A program made the translations under genes and the position numbers. The notes beneath the pieces are model-generated. The model was not told the DNA's origin and made no database searches. It worked only from the letters and a program-made list of their open reading frames with translations. DNA of 64,000 nt from Gibbula magus (taxonomy: Eukaryota; Mollusca; Gastropoda; Trochida; Trochidae): the NCBI GenBank assembly GCA_936450465.1, contig OW388301.1, forward strand, positions 17,093,523 through 17,157,522, written 5' to 3'. Shown in pieces: positions 11,051-21,989 of this stretch. The number at the start of each line of letters is the position of its first letter. Positions within the stretch are counted from its first letter, which is position 1.

Positions 11051-11556
11051 GTAAAAAAGAAAGTACACACCTCAATTGTTTTCAGTTATATTATTCAATA
11101 TTCTAAAAGAAATGAGATGCATTTGATTATGCACAATACAATAACACTGATCATATAGTAGTTCGAATGAAACTATTGGTGACTGGTTATTTTATTAATT
11201 AGAATATGTTTGTTTAATGTAGACAAGGGTATGGAATGAAATTTACATCAATATGACCCCTACCATGTTTGAAATGTTGTAAATGTGTGTGTGAAGAATG
11301 AGGCACATTTGTTGATTTTCACGTAGAAGATGCTTTGTATGTCGATGAACAGTTGTGTTTTATCCAAATAAAATTTGGAAGGATTTATAAATTTAAAATT
11401 TCATTTAAAAAAAAATAACCACGTAGAAGTATTCTCTAGCTAATGGCTAAACGCCTGCACTTCAGTTTCATAGTACCACATCGAAAACTTAAGATAATTG
11501 TAATTGAAAATCAAACATATGAGAAAACCAATTGAGGTGTGTACTTTCTTTTGTAC
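11051..11556. mobile_element. MITE family copy 1 (Tc1/mariner-like ends)
   Basis: A ~506-bp element with near-perfect inverted ends (GAAAGTACACACCTCAATTG and its complement at 11531-11550). Internal sequence is shared with copies at 49673-50233 and 56224-57315: GATGCATTTGATTATG, AATGTTGTAAATGTGTG, and ATGTCGATGAACAGTTGTG. It has no coding capacity. The subterminal AAAAGAAAGTAYAC resembles the end of the Tc1 element at 5378. Confidence 0.8.
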
Positions 11557-11689
11557 TTTTACAGTTCATATGTATATCACAAGTATAATAAATTTATACT
11601 AGGAGACCGCATTTCTGAACTACCAATGTCTCTCTTCGAAAATCTTAGTTGTTATCATAATGTTTTAAAAGTTTACAGACTGGAAACAT

Positions 11690-11877
11690 TCCGGGTAATT
11701 ATTCAATGAGGGTACCTTTTCAATCCATGCAAGGGTCATTTTTCAACAGCAGTTGGGTAATTATTCAACGTTGAAAAAAGACCTGAGGCATTGAAAAGTG
11801 ACCCCGGGTCATTATTCAATGTTGAAAAAGTACCCGCCGGGTGTGTTTTCAACGCGGGTACGTTTTCAATCTTAAAC
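11690..11877. repeat. Short imperfect repeat cluster (GGGTAATTATTCAA / TTTTCAA)
   Basis: Variants of GGGTAATTATTCAA and GGGTACSTTTTCAA alternate in both orientations over about 185 bp. The cluster directly abuts the truncated 3' end of the Crypton-like recombinase. Confidence 0.55.
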
Positions 11878-12686
11878 CGGCATGGGAAAGTTAAGTGACA
11901 GCAGTGGCACGCAGACAGTGATTAGTATACATTCGTGGCAATTTTGCATTCTGTGAAATGTTTTTCATCATCTAGGATTGTAGGTTTTTGCCAACGCACC
12001 GCGAGGTGTACTAAACTGAATCGGCGATACCTAGACAGATTTTGGATGCTGATAAAAACCTCATTATTTGGATTCATGTGTGATTTGTAGGCTTTGAAAG
12101 ATGCAACCGGACAATGCGCGTCACCCGTGGCATAAATTCTTTTATTTGGTACAATCGAATCGGTTAAATTGCCAATGTGTTTTTTTGTGAGTTCAGAATG
12201 GGTGATTTCAATGTATTCATTGCCATCTTCATCAACAGAAACTTGGAAAGACGATGCACGAAGGGATGTTTGATTTTCATTGCCTCGACGTGCGAAACCA
12301 AGGGTTATGTCAAACCAGACTTAATTAAAGGCCAACAGGTGTTGACAGATCAAAACTGTCACGAATTATCGCAAGCTCGGTCGCGGGGATTGAAGTGTGA
12401 TGTTTTGTTTCATCTAGACCCTCCTTCTTCATCTTCCTGACCATAGAAATAAATACATTGTTAGCTGTGTGAAAATCTTCATCATTCATGATATTGATAT
12501 CCTGTTCAAACGGAGGTGAGCGCAGATGGCGATTAATGGCCGCCCTCAAGCCAACTAAAGTAGACTTCGAATAGAGTTCGCCTCGACCATTCCTCACCTC
12601 AGCGTAGAATGAACAAAGATAAGTGTTCAGTGCTTGAGCATCACAATTCTCAAATTCGGATGGATATCCCCTCTCTTTGAGCCACT
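11878..12686 (-). pseudogene. Crypton-type (DUF3504-like) tyrosine recombinase remnant
   Basis: An exon-like segment starts after a 3' splice-site consensus at 12687-12690. The first frame reads EWLKERGYPSEFENCDAQAL, then NTYLCSFYAEVRNG, LYSKSTLVGLRAAINRHLRS and LSTPVGL (stop at 12325-12327). A second frame continues with FDITLGFARRGNENQTSLRA, whose RRG is the catalytic Arg box, then YIEITHSELTKKH and CPVASFKAYKSHMNP. A third frame gives LPRMYTNHCLRATAVT, the H-x-x-R box. The sequence ends before the catalytic Tyr. This domain occurs in Crypton transposons and in domesticated relatives such as KIAA1958, QRICH1 and ZMYM proteins. At least two frameshifts and a 3' truncation make it a relic. 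Confidence 0.8.
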
Positions 12687-12959
12687 CTGCGAATAAACAG
12701 AACAGCAGAAGGTAAGATTATAAGGTAAGAAATTAATTCTGAATTTTTTAGATTGTTTATCGCTTGAAGTTTTGTAATGTTTGAAGTTTTGTAGCCTACT
12801 GTTTACTTCATTATATAATATCATGATATGTTATATATATTTGTATTAAGCCAGTATCTTCATTGTATGGATTTATTGATGTGGACAAAATCAAGGCAAT
12901 AACTTTGTGAAAGAAATTTCGCAAGTCTAGGCAGATCAGGGGAGGTAACTAACAATGAC

Positions 12960-13110
12960 TTGCTGTTTGTTTACAAAACGTCGTAACGCACCACGAAACA
13001 GTTTGACACCCCAGACTGTGTTTCTGTTTGTTGCTTTTGATAAGGATCCATCAATGATGTGTTGCAGGTCTCCATCATTAAGTTTGGCAAAGCGGGAGCT
13101 GCCTTTGCTC
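12960..13110 (-). pseudogene. Probable N-terminal exon of the Crypton-like recombinase
   Basis: One minus-strand frame reads RFAKLNDGDLQHIIDGSLSK, then ATNRNTVWGVKLFRGALRRF. This resembles the N-terminal SAM-like part of DUF3504 recombinases (SK-TxRxTxWxxxxF pattern). Its position about 300 bp upstream of the main exon supports one split gene. Stop codons lie just upstream in frame. Confidence 0.6.
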
Positions 13111-13411
13111 TAGTTAGCCGGCGACGGGGACCCTAGCTGCAGCGTTAGCGGTGTTTTCATCTTCAAAGGGTTTTACGTCAGGCACTTGGAGAAGATCGAA
13201 ACCTAATTGCAAGTAAAAAATACTGTTTTTAAAATTGTAATTACTTTTTATCTCTTTTTAATCTCATTTATCAGAAATTTACATGCCTTTGTACGATATT
13301 TGTAATGTTTATGATGAGAATAAAAAGTTTGCCTCGATTGAGATTGTATGACTCTTTATTATCATTGTAAAAAGCATTTAAGAATATGTTAGGTAAATAA
13401 ATTAAATACTT

Positions 13412-13740
13412 GCCTTCATCATTCAAGAACTCCTCCAAAATATCATCATCTTCTAAAATTGCATCAAAGCAACCAAGAAAAAAATCTTGGTCAAACAAAT
13501 TAAAATCGGTCTCCTTTATGCAAATGAAAGAAGTGCATATTTTTACGTATCATTGGGCGGTTATTCGGCTGTGGTATTTCAGGGAATCGAATGGTATTCG
13601 ACAATGTTTCTCGACCAATGAAATTACTGAAAATACTCACTATTGGTTTACAATCAGCATTTGATAAAGCCAAATTACTGGTAAGAAACGATTTAGTTAT
13701 AAATTCTAACGTGTTGTGGTTAACATCCTTGGTCATAATT
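13412..13740 (-). pseudogene. Possible 5' coding fragments, family unrecognised
   Basis: Two overlapping frames encode a segment starting MTKDVNHNTLEFITK and an acidic segment FLGCFDAILEDDDILEEFLN. The latter ends at a GC-AG-like donor (AAG|gcaagt near 13412). The fragments lie upstream of the Crypton-like exons and may belong to the same relic. No domain is recognised, and the frame changes between them. From 13741 to 14058 I see only AT-rich DNA. Confidence 0.3.
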
Positions 13741-14058
13741 CATTTTTAAAAATATATATAAAAATTAAGTCAAATATGATAGAAGTAAAACAAATGAAGA
13801 AATCACACATCCATCATATTACCAAAACAATTTATATGTCTTATTATCATACTGTTTTCCAAAATATAATAATAATATAAACTTTGCGAAAATTAGCGCA
13901 AATCATACTTTTCCCCTTCCATTCATAACCTTGATTTATCCACGGCCCGGCCAACTAGGCATCATCGTTCAGAAAATCAGGTAATATGTAGGCACATGCA
14001 GAGGAGAGATTTACCCTCGCTGATGATTTTCTACAGGGGATTTAAAATCAGCACTCAC

Positions 14059-14562
14059 CGCATGTATCACGGTGAAAGATTCCAATGACGAAATTAGGTG
14101 GACAAGTATAGTATGGTTGAGGTATGTGCACTCGACTTATCCTTGTCAACCGTCCACTAACGTTGAAGGAGACTCTTGATATATTTTGGGCGTACTGCAA
14201 CAAATCCATCTTGGATGTCCTCATCGCCTCGTCAATGTCCTTACCAAATGGAGAGATCTTTGTTGATAATCTCAGAGCTATATGTTGCCGACTTTTCCTG
14301 ATCTCAAGAGCTTCTTGTTTTAGCGAAATCATATGAGACATTGCATCTAGTTCTTCGGTTACATTATTGGTTTTCTGGGATACCGTATCAGCACATAGGA
14401 TGAATATGTTCCTCCAAGGACATTCCTGGTACAGCATGGTACAGTTGAGAGCTTTCATCATAGCAAAGTAGAATTGAGAAATAATTTCTGATTTAATGCC
14501 ATCACATGGACCCGAGAAGAAGTACTTCACATTCATGTCGGCTTTGTCAGGAAAAGAACGCT
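14059..14562 (-). CDS. Sushi gene A, exon 3 (secreted protein, unknown Cys-containing domain)
   Basis: A 504-nt open exon bounded by a polypyrimidine acceptor (TTTTTTGACAG before 14562) and a strong donor (G|GTGAGT at 14058). It is phase 1 at both ends, matching the sushi exon upstream. The 168 residues begin ERSFPDKADMNVKYFFSGPC and continue with the paired-Cys segment LNCTMLYQECPW, NIFILCAD, a long helical stretch (EELDAMSHMISLKQEALEIR), several N-glycosylation sequons (NCT, NVT, NIS, NVS) and the end YYTCPPNFVIGIFHRDTC. That last piece resembles the start of a GCC2/GCC3 or EGF-like module continued in a later exon. It looks extracellular. No downstream exon was found, so the gene is partial or decayed. 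If the donor is ignored, a stop follows two codons later. Confidence 0.6.
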
Positions 14563-14836
14563 CTGTCAAAAAAGAAATAAAGATAGTGTCCTCACTATAT
14601 TGTAAATCATTTATTCGGAGTACGAGAGCAACTCAACTCCCATTTTAAAAATCTTTAGGTATGGTTTTTTTTGTTCAATCAAACCCAAAATACTCTACCA
14701 ACTGAGTAAAATCGCCGGTGAAAATAAAGATTACAGCAATAATATAAAATGGATGTTTTATTCCCTTGTATCAACTACGTTTTAGTAATACATATTTGGC
14801 CATTAATTTTAGAGTTGATTTATCTACCTATTTCAG

Positions 14837-14856
14837 AACTTACCCCTGCGTACATA
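14837..14856 (-). other. Possible 18-nt phase 1-1 microexon or its relic
   Basis: A minus-strand segment flanked by AG and GT, related to 26733-26760 where the equivalent would encode E-E-C-S-E-I in phase 1. The similarity covers about 60 bp including flanking intron. This is speculative; a shared dispersed repeat would explain it equally well. Confidence 0.2.
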
Positions 14857-15039
14857 AGAATTCAATCACATTGAAATGGTGCATTTTGTAGAAAAAGTCC
14901 GATGTTCAACAAAACATAGAAGGCTTGAGAAAATAACTAAGTTAAAACATATTTTGAGCAAACGCGAGGAGAAATCAGAGACGCGTTCAGGACCGCGAGT
15001 ACCAGCTTGAACACATCATTCTAAACTCCTTATTGTGTG

Positions 15040-16130
15040 ACGTTAATCATTTACTTGATCAGTTTGCATATAAAGCAAGAAGGGGTGATGAAGATGCAAA
15101 ACTATGCATCTTAAACAGTGTGTATAAGCATTTAGAGCTTCCACGATCCTTTATGAGAATTTAATTTGTGGACTATTCTTCAGCATTCAATACAATCCAG
15201 CCTCATATAATGTTAGAGACACTCTTAAACATGAGCGTACATTGTAATTTGTTACTGTGGATTGACACATTTCTAACTTTTAGACCTCAATTTGTAAAGG
15301 TTAATTCCTCCTACTCCTCTTTTCTGTATACAAACACAAAGGATGTGTCCCTTCGTTTACCCTGTACACAAATGATTGTGTAAGTAATAGTCCCAATAAT
15401 CTAACTGTGAAGATTGCTGACGATGCGGCGTTGGTAGGACTTATTCAATATGATGAACTTTCTTACAGAGATAATATCAACCACTTTGTGACCTGGTGTG
15501 AGAACAATTTTCTAACGTTAAATGTTAAAAAAAAAACAAAAAAACTTCTTATTAACCTCAGGAATAACAAAAGCGTTAGTAATTCGGTATGTATCAATGG
15601 TGACAATGTTGAGATTGTTAATGAATATAAGTACCTTGGCACATTAATAGATAGTAAATTGAATTGGAATGCTTATACTGATGCTGTTTCAAAAATTGTC
15701 AGGAAAGTTTATATTTCCTACACAAGCTGCGATCCCTTAATGTAAATGAACGCGCATTGTCTCTCCTTTATCATTGTTTCATCGAAAGCATTTTAACTTC
15801 TTCTTTCCAATGTTGGTATGTTTCCTTGTCTCTTGTAAACAAATCTTGCTTAGAAAAAGTTGTTCTAATCGCTAGTAAAATAGCAGGAGTTTTGTTTACA
15901 ACTTTATCATATACACACATGTACTTATGAAAAAAAAGTTTTGAAACTAGCCCTGAAGATTGTATCTGATCAAGATCATGTTTTACACAATGAATATGTC
16001 AAGCTGCCCCCTGAAAGGAGATATTTGTTACTGCGTTTTAAAACCAATAGAGGTCAAAATACATTTATTCCTTATTCTTATTCTTTATTATTATTACAAA
16101 CGGCTCCTGAACGGAAACTGAGGTCGTGAG
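15040..16130 (+). pseudogene. LINE reverse transcriptase remnant (L2/Rex/CR1-like)
   Basis: Pieces of a non-LTR RT lie in order across several frames: LLDQFAYKARRGDEDAKLCI; LELPRSFMRI, a stop, then FVDYSSAFNTIQPHIM (RT motif A); KIADDAALVGL (the F/Y-ADD catalytic box, here ADD after I); LNVKKKTK; EYKYLGTLIDSKLNWN. The C-terminal tail is ALKIVSDQDHVLHNEYVKLP then RRYLLLRFKTNRGQNTFIP. Multiple stops and frameshifts and a missing 5' part make it dead. It sits antisense in the intron between exons 2 and 3 of sushi gene A. Confidence 0.82.
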
Positions 16131-16620
16131 TACTTTCAAAGATGATTTCAGAATATCATTGGCATTTTTTTTTAAATAGGTGCCTTGCAAAAAGCAACCG
16201 ACCAAATTTAATTTTAGGGTTTAATAAAAGAAATAAAAATGAAACTTTGTGACAAGCGACACCATCTTGGATGACAAATACTCGCTTTGCAAGACTGCTC
16301 CGATCCAAAGTGGTCACGGGTGTATTCTCGAGTTCCCGTGAAAGCCTTTTTGTTCAGGAGCAGGTAATCACAAATACTCGAGGATACTAACGATCCTGAA
16401 CACGCCTCTTCATATGTGTATTTCTGATTTGAATTCAATCCAATTCTTAGCTCCATTGCAGCGCCAATATTTCGTCGGATTTTTCTAAATTAATTATTTC
16501 CAATGTTTACTTTTGCATTGTGATACTTCTTGTTGTATGAACGTTTCATAAAACGAGTTAGTCAAATAATATCACCCCAATAATAGTACATGTGAATTGA
16601 TAAAACACCTAAATCTTGGC
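16131..16620. other. Intronic DNA, nothing recognised
   Basis: An 80-codon minus-strand open frame (16214-16456) has no recognisable domain and no splice-bounded structure. It is left uncalled. Confidence 0.4.
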
Positions 16621-16624
16621 GCGT

Positions 16625-16800
16625 TTGTGTTTACGTTTATTGACTACGATGTCAATGACGACAGTTATTTTGATGACTGGTTGTGTCTTCGTTATAGCTA
16701 TTTTCATTTATACGACGTCAATGACTGCGGTATAGCTATTTTGGCATCAGATGTTGATGTTGTAACTTGAACAATGCTTTTGATGACTATCAGTATATTT
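16625..16800. repeat. Minisatellite in sushi gene A intron (~45-bp unit)
   Basis: Two to four diverged units containing GTCAATGACTGCGGTATAGC, TATTTT and a CGTCA/GTCAG core. The same unit family lies beside the paralogous sushi exon of gene B at 51075-51270. Confidence 0.65.
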
Positions 16801-16930
16801 ATGTCCAATAGTGTGTTCTTGCAGGGTTCGGCAAGGGAGTCGCAAGAATACGTCACTTGATGAGCATGAATTTCGCTTGAAAGTTAAGACATGAAACACA
16901 TCTGAATAAAATACATAAAATGTTTAGTAC

Positions 16931-17122
16931 CTGAGCATTTTGGAATTCTATCGCTGTTCCATCGACCAGTCGCCTTATCACAAAGGAATGACGTAGTCAT
17001 GAAGCTGGCTGGAGCGATGTCATGAGTCGGGATGCACGTGACGTCACACGTCTTACCTTTGCTCCACTCCTTGCAGCTCATGTTGCCATTAATCGGTGCA
17101 GGGAGATCGGTGCAGTTGTGAG
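16931..17122 (-). CDS. Sushi gene A, exon 2 (CCP/sushi domain)
   Basis: A 192-nt exon, phase 1 at both ends, with acceptor CTTTGACAG at its 5' side and donor GTACTA at 16930. It encodes one complete complement-control-protein (sushi) module: HNCTDLPAPINGNMSC, then KTCDVTC, FLCDKATGRW and RIPKCS. It has six cysteines and the conserved Gly, and the Trp just before the last Cys. Sushi modules act in extracellular binding and adhesion. The exon joins in frame to the signal-peptide exon (21639-21705) and to exon 3 (14059-14562). It is about 90% similar to the gene B exon at 51436-51627. Confidence 0.85.
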
Positions 17123-20100
17123 CTGTCAAAGGAAATACAGCCATTTCTGACAGTTTACCAAAGATTTTTTTAAAGTAAAGCATTAAGCCGTTGTTGTATT
17201 TCTTTTGTGGAATAATATTAGCTACCCCAATATAAGTGAACTCTCTTGAAAAGGCCCTTAAGATCCCCCCCCCCCCTCCCCCCTGCTGTAGGCCACATCT
17301 GAGGTTATTTTATAAATTGACACGTCAATCACTTTTGACCCTTTGACATACATACACAAAAGTGTGTGACGAAATTCCGTGAGTCACGAAAAAGTTCACA
17401 TTTTCCGAATAGGAAATCAATGGGCTTTCAAGTGATGTACAATGTAATTGGCATCACTGGTACTGTAAAATTATATTTTATTAAAGGAATAATTAACAAC
17501 CTTGAACGTATTGCCTACTGGTGCGTTTTTACCTCCTGTAAAAATGTTACCAATTGATTCAAATGGTTGAAATTCAATAGTAATAGTTCAAACGTGCACG
17601 GGTCGTCAACAGCAGTACGATATTGGCCATTTTTCAAGTTATCCCGGGGAAAACTCCCCGCTGTTTTACTGTCGCGAATTATTCTGTTTGCCTAATACCA
17701 TTACGTGTATCTATTTTGAGAAAGAAACTTAAACAAATTGACACTAAAACAGATTTAGTTTTATTAAATAATGTAAAATCATGTGGTTGTAGTGATTATT
17801 TCACTAGTTCGTAGAGTCACTGAATATATTATTAAAGGAATATTCCATCTCAAAATGAAAATAAAGCTAATAAAAGAATGTTTGTTGGGCTAGTGATACA
17901 TCCTATTCAATATTTTTTAGGCACTTTGCAACATCTGTAATAAAATTTCAAACCGAGAAAAAATCGCAATTATCAAGCTCTCAGGGCCCCGCAGTGTTGC
18001 CAGAATGAGAGCGTGAAACGAAGAGATTACGATAAGAAAGACATACCGCGAAATGAGGAGACGCTGCTGCCCACAAATTTTAATAGTAGATTGCTGCACA
18101 AAATCGGGAATATCTGCTTGGACATTAAAGATTTGACACTGCTCCAAGCTGTCCAAGTTTGGGCGACGCGAGGTTTGAACATTTTGATAATTAAGATTCT
18201 TGACCATTTCATAAGTTTTTAAATTAAGATTACTTCTTAAATACCCATGTTGATATACATTCATTAGTAAAATAAAAAATATTTTATGGAAATTAAGTTT
18301 ATTAGTAGTACTTACATTGATTTTCGTAACCATGTTCCGTTTGCAAGTCAGAGCGAATTCTAAGCTAAACGAAGCCTCGGTGTATTGTTTAAAGTTCATA
18401 ACAAAACTTAAGTCGTATGTAAGTATTTAAATATATTTGATTCTACCAGAATTTGGCTTTCCTTCTTTGTGTGTTATATTATTACTGTTTTCTATGTTAT
18501 TTACCAATCATCATTTATCTGCAATTTAGTTATGATGATTTTATAACCTTCCATTAAAGTTTATATCACTGTTCGTACGAGACCAATTTGATTACGAATT
18601 ATGGCAGTGCTTGTAGTGATGTATGCTTGTTATAAAATCTAGAATGTATAATTTCGGCATTTCTATTTCAACTTATTATTTCCAATGATATAAAATATGA
18701 AGATTTTCTCATTGTTATGGATTTTCAGGAATATAATAATTTCAGTCAAATGCTAATGAATTGTCTTATTGAAATGAAACGGTGAAGTATGTATATCAAT
18801 ATTTAGGATATGATATTAAATATCAATATTAGGAAATAATATTAGGAATAATAGTTGTAATAAGCATCTTCATTTTTAGTGTAAATTGGGAAATGGATGA
18901 CAGCAGAATATGTAAACATTTTTGTCTGTGAGTTTCGAACAGATTATGCCAAATGATCGGCAGTGTTTATCTCTTTTGTGTTGTTTGTATCAATAAAAAA
19001 ATAATCGGGTAAGAATGATGTCATGTGTATAAAGTTTAACAGATATGAGCAATGATTGAAACATAAGCAGATGCCGGTGGAGAAGAAAACGCTAAGTAGC
19101 CGACAAAGTAATGGACAATAAACACATCTCACCACACTCCCGAGTTAGAGATAGTAGCAGTTTACCGAGGTACCAAATATCAATATTAAAACTTGAATGC
19201 CGCTCCGAATGAAAAGGAAAGGCGTACATAAAATGGCACAATGATAATATATAATTAGTAATTAATAAAAAAAAATATTTTTTTATTTAAACATTGTTGT
19301 ATAGACATACGAAAATATTGAAATACAATTGTAAAAAACGTTATTAATTACTTAAATACCATACATATTATTACACTCTTGCGAAATCATGATAGGTCCC
19401 TCCTACGAAATCACTGGTTTCCGGTTTCAGGTATTAAGCAGACCAATGCAGTAAAACCATCCGCAGTGAAAAACAGTGACATTGCATTGTTGATTATACA
19501 TGTGATTCAATTTTTTGATTTATATTAAATTGTACATTTTAACAATATGACTATTTACGATTCATTTTGAAAATCTTGAAGCTAAATAAGTATTGAGCAT
19601 TACCCCATTACACATTAAATGGACATATTTTGTGTATGGAAATTGCGTATTTGGAATTATTTTGATACTAGTTGAAGTACAGTTACATGAAGCAGGTTCA
19701 ATGATTTATTCATATCAAACAATTTTATAATCCTACAAAAATGCATTATGAAAATTACTCTCAACAATATATATTATCATTATTTTAGTCTACTTAGGAA
19801 ATGTTGTATTATTTGTTAAAAAGTCAAAACGTGTTTTTGTTTTAATTGCTCAATGAGCCAAACAAAAAATGTTTATTAACCTTTTTGTATACATCCTCAG
19901 GTATTCGGGTCAATCACAGACTGCATGTCGACGAATGCAAATACAATCAATTTGAAAATTTCTTTCTCGACTTTTCATTGCACCTCAAGTAGGCCTAGTT
20001 GATAAATTTACTAATTTTGGCCATTGAGATATATGGAAGTATAATTTTAGTTTGTAACTGAGTCTAATTTCTTTGATTCGTGGTGCTTAAATTTATAATG

Positions 20101-20290
20101 CGCATGCACGAACAAGACTTACACTTCGTGAACGTTTTATTCAATCAACCTGAGCAGCCGTTAAGAACTGATGGACTATTACATATGATGTTTTCAGCGC
20201 CATGATCAAAGTTCTGTGTATTTTAGTGTCACTACAGGTTTTTAATTAGTTGTATTCATATGAATGTGTAGCAGGAGTGAAAATACAAAT
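17123..20290. other. Sushi gene A intron 1, mostly unremarkable
   Basis: Contains a C-run at 17267-17282 and short open frames without domains. A segment at 18945-19150 resembles 41370-41580 (shared ATAAGCAGAYGCCGG and following bases). No conserved coding exon was seen. Confidence 0.45.
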
Positions 20291-20292
20291 TT

Positions 20293-20385
20293 CAACATCC
20301 AGGGAGATTCGAACCCGGTGACAGTTCTACGATGAGCTAAATTGAGCTAAAGGGACATCCCACTAGTCCAAGCTAGTAGGAACAT
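20293..20385 (-). mobile_element. tRNA-derived SINE head (minus strand)
   Basis: A minus-strand box B (GGTTCGAATCT at 20305-20315) is preceded by a box A-like TTTAGCTCAATTTAGCTC. The arms do not fold as an intact tRNA, so it reads as the 5' head of a decayed SINE. The remaining DNA to 21630 is AT-rich without features. Confidence 0.6.
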
Positions 20386-21638
20386 TATTGACCTCACCCT
20401 GCCACAAATGCACAACACGATGTTGAGTGCTCAGTGTAAACACACAGCAAGTCCAGTTTATTGTACAAACTCTCACGCACAAAGATGTACAGAGTTTACA
20501 ATCAAAACTCCTTCCACGGATTTAGCTGGTGTGTCAATGACGCCATTTTTTCAAGAAATATAGCTTTTCAAACCATGTAATAACATCTATGAAATTAACA
20601 CAAATGACAAACAAATACATTTCAAAGAAAACATTTGAATAACTAGTTTTTAAATCGGCGAATTTAGTGTTGTGACAAAAGAAACATTTTTATGCAGTCG
20701 AGCTCATTACGTGACACTGTTGACATTACGACAACGCTACCCGAACGAAAACTTTGATTGTATTTACATGTATGTACATAAAATTTAATAAAAACAGACA
20801 ATTGCAAAATTCAATTCTAACTTTGGTCTTGATCGGAATATTCAGTGTGGTATTTAGAAGAGATTTAAATTATTAGAAGTGTTTATTTGAACAGATTTGT
20901 GAAGGAAATGCACTATTGGAGGCGACGAGTATTTGGGAACTGTCATGTTTCGCGAATGAAATGAGATGTTTGAAGTTGAAATACATAAAAACTGCAATGA
21001 CATTATGCTTATATTTGGAACACAGAAAAGTGAATAGATATTTTAGCCCTTTCTGTAAATTTAATAATGATTGATGCCTTATTTTACAAATATTTCACCC
21101 GGCAATAAATGGGTAGTTAATTGAAGAATATCCATTGTTACAAATAATGTCGAAATTGTATAAATACAATGAAGATCGTTTGTGACAAACTCCCAAATGT
21201 ATCGTCATCATAATTTTTCCTATATAATAATTCAATTCTGAAAAAGAATTTGGTGTTAAAATTGTCTGCATACATAATTATTGACAAAATAATTCGAGTT
21301 TTTGAATTGCAGTACAGTTTTAGAACTGCTTTATTATTTCATTTTATTCATCAACAAGTTTTTTTAAAATATATATTTAAAAATATGACATTAAATAATA
21401 ATTAATTATGGCAATAGTCAGTTAGTACAAAATGTTATTCAGAATTCTTTTTAAATTAAGGTTTTTACTTAGAGATAAAGGATGTACGAATACCTATGTG
21501 ATGTAAGTGTTACAAGCTTACAAATCTGGCGCTCTCTGTAAAAACCGGAAAACAATCCATCAGACTAAAATTAATGTTTAACCCAACATCATCATCATGT
21601 GGGTTTACACATGTCATGCAATAATAGTTTATATTTAC

Positions 21639-21705
21639 CTGCACTGACAGTAATCAACATTCCGGTAATCCACAGGAAACGTATCAGGTGGAAAGGATGA
21701 GACAT
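21639..21705 (-). CDS. Sushi gene A, exon 1 (signal peptide)
   Basis: ATG at 21703-21705 begins 22 codons plus one base before the donor G|GTAAAT at 21638. The encoded start is MSHPFHLIRFLWITGMLITV followed by SA, a short n-region and a hydrophobic core typical of a secretory signal. Length (67 nt) and phase (1) match the paralogous exons at 53121-53187 and 63520-63586. Phase 1 joins to the sushi exon at 17122. A longer open frame in a different register exists here, but only the signal-peptide frame is conserved between copies. Confidence 0.78.
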
Positions 21706-21885
21706 ATTTACGCGCAATAAACACGACTTCACTGACGTCTTGACAGGCATCATGTGTGGGGAAATATGAAATGATTTCTATATGAATGCATTTACTGATA
21801 GGTCCCCAAATGGTATTGGGACATTTTACATGAACTTTCTTGCTCATACCATAATGAACAACAATAATGTCAAACTTGAATTATT
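21706..21885 (-). promoter_or_regulatory. Conserved 5' UTR/promoter of the sushi family, copy A
   Basis: The ~175 bp upstream of the ATG aligns with the same region in copies B and C. Shared pieces include TTGACATTATTGTT at the far end and AAGTCGTGTTTATTG about 10 bp before the ATG. Conservation beyond the coding exon supports a 5' UTR or core promoter. No canonical TATA position can be fixed by eye. Confidence 0.5.
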
Positions 21886-21989
21886 CATGAAAATATTAAA
21901 ATATTGCTACAGAAGCTGTTCTGGGAGTATGCGGTATATGAAGCTAATTGCTATAATCAACAACACTATATAATTAGTTGATTAACTTT

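Noticed and set aside
20293..20385. Functional tRNA gene on the minus strand
   Set aside because: Box B is good, but the cloverleaf is not supported and the D-arm region is duplicated (TTAGCTCAATTTAGCTC).
21635..21847. 70-codon minus-strand frame overlapping the signal-peptide exon
   Set aside because: The alternative frame is not conserved at 53121 or 63520, whereas the 22-residue signal-peptide frame is.
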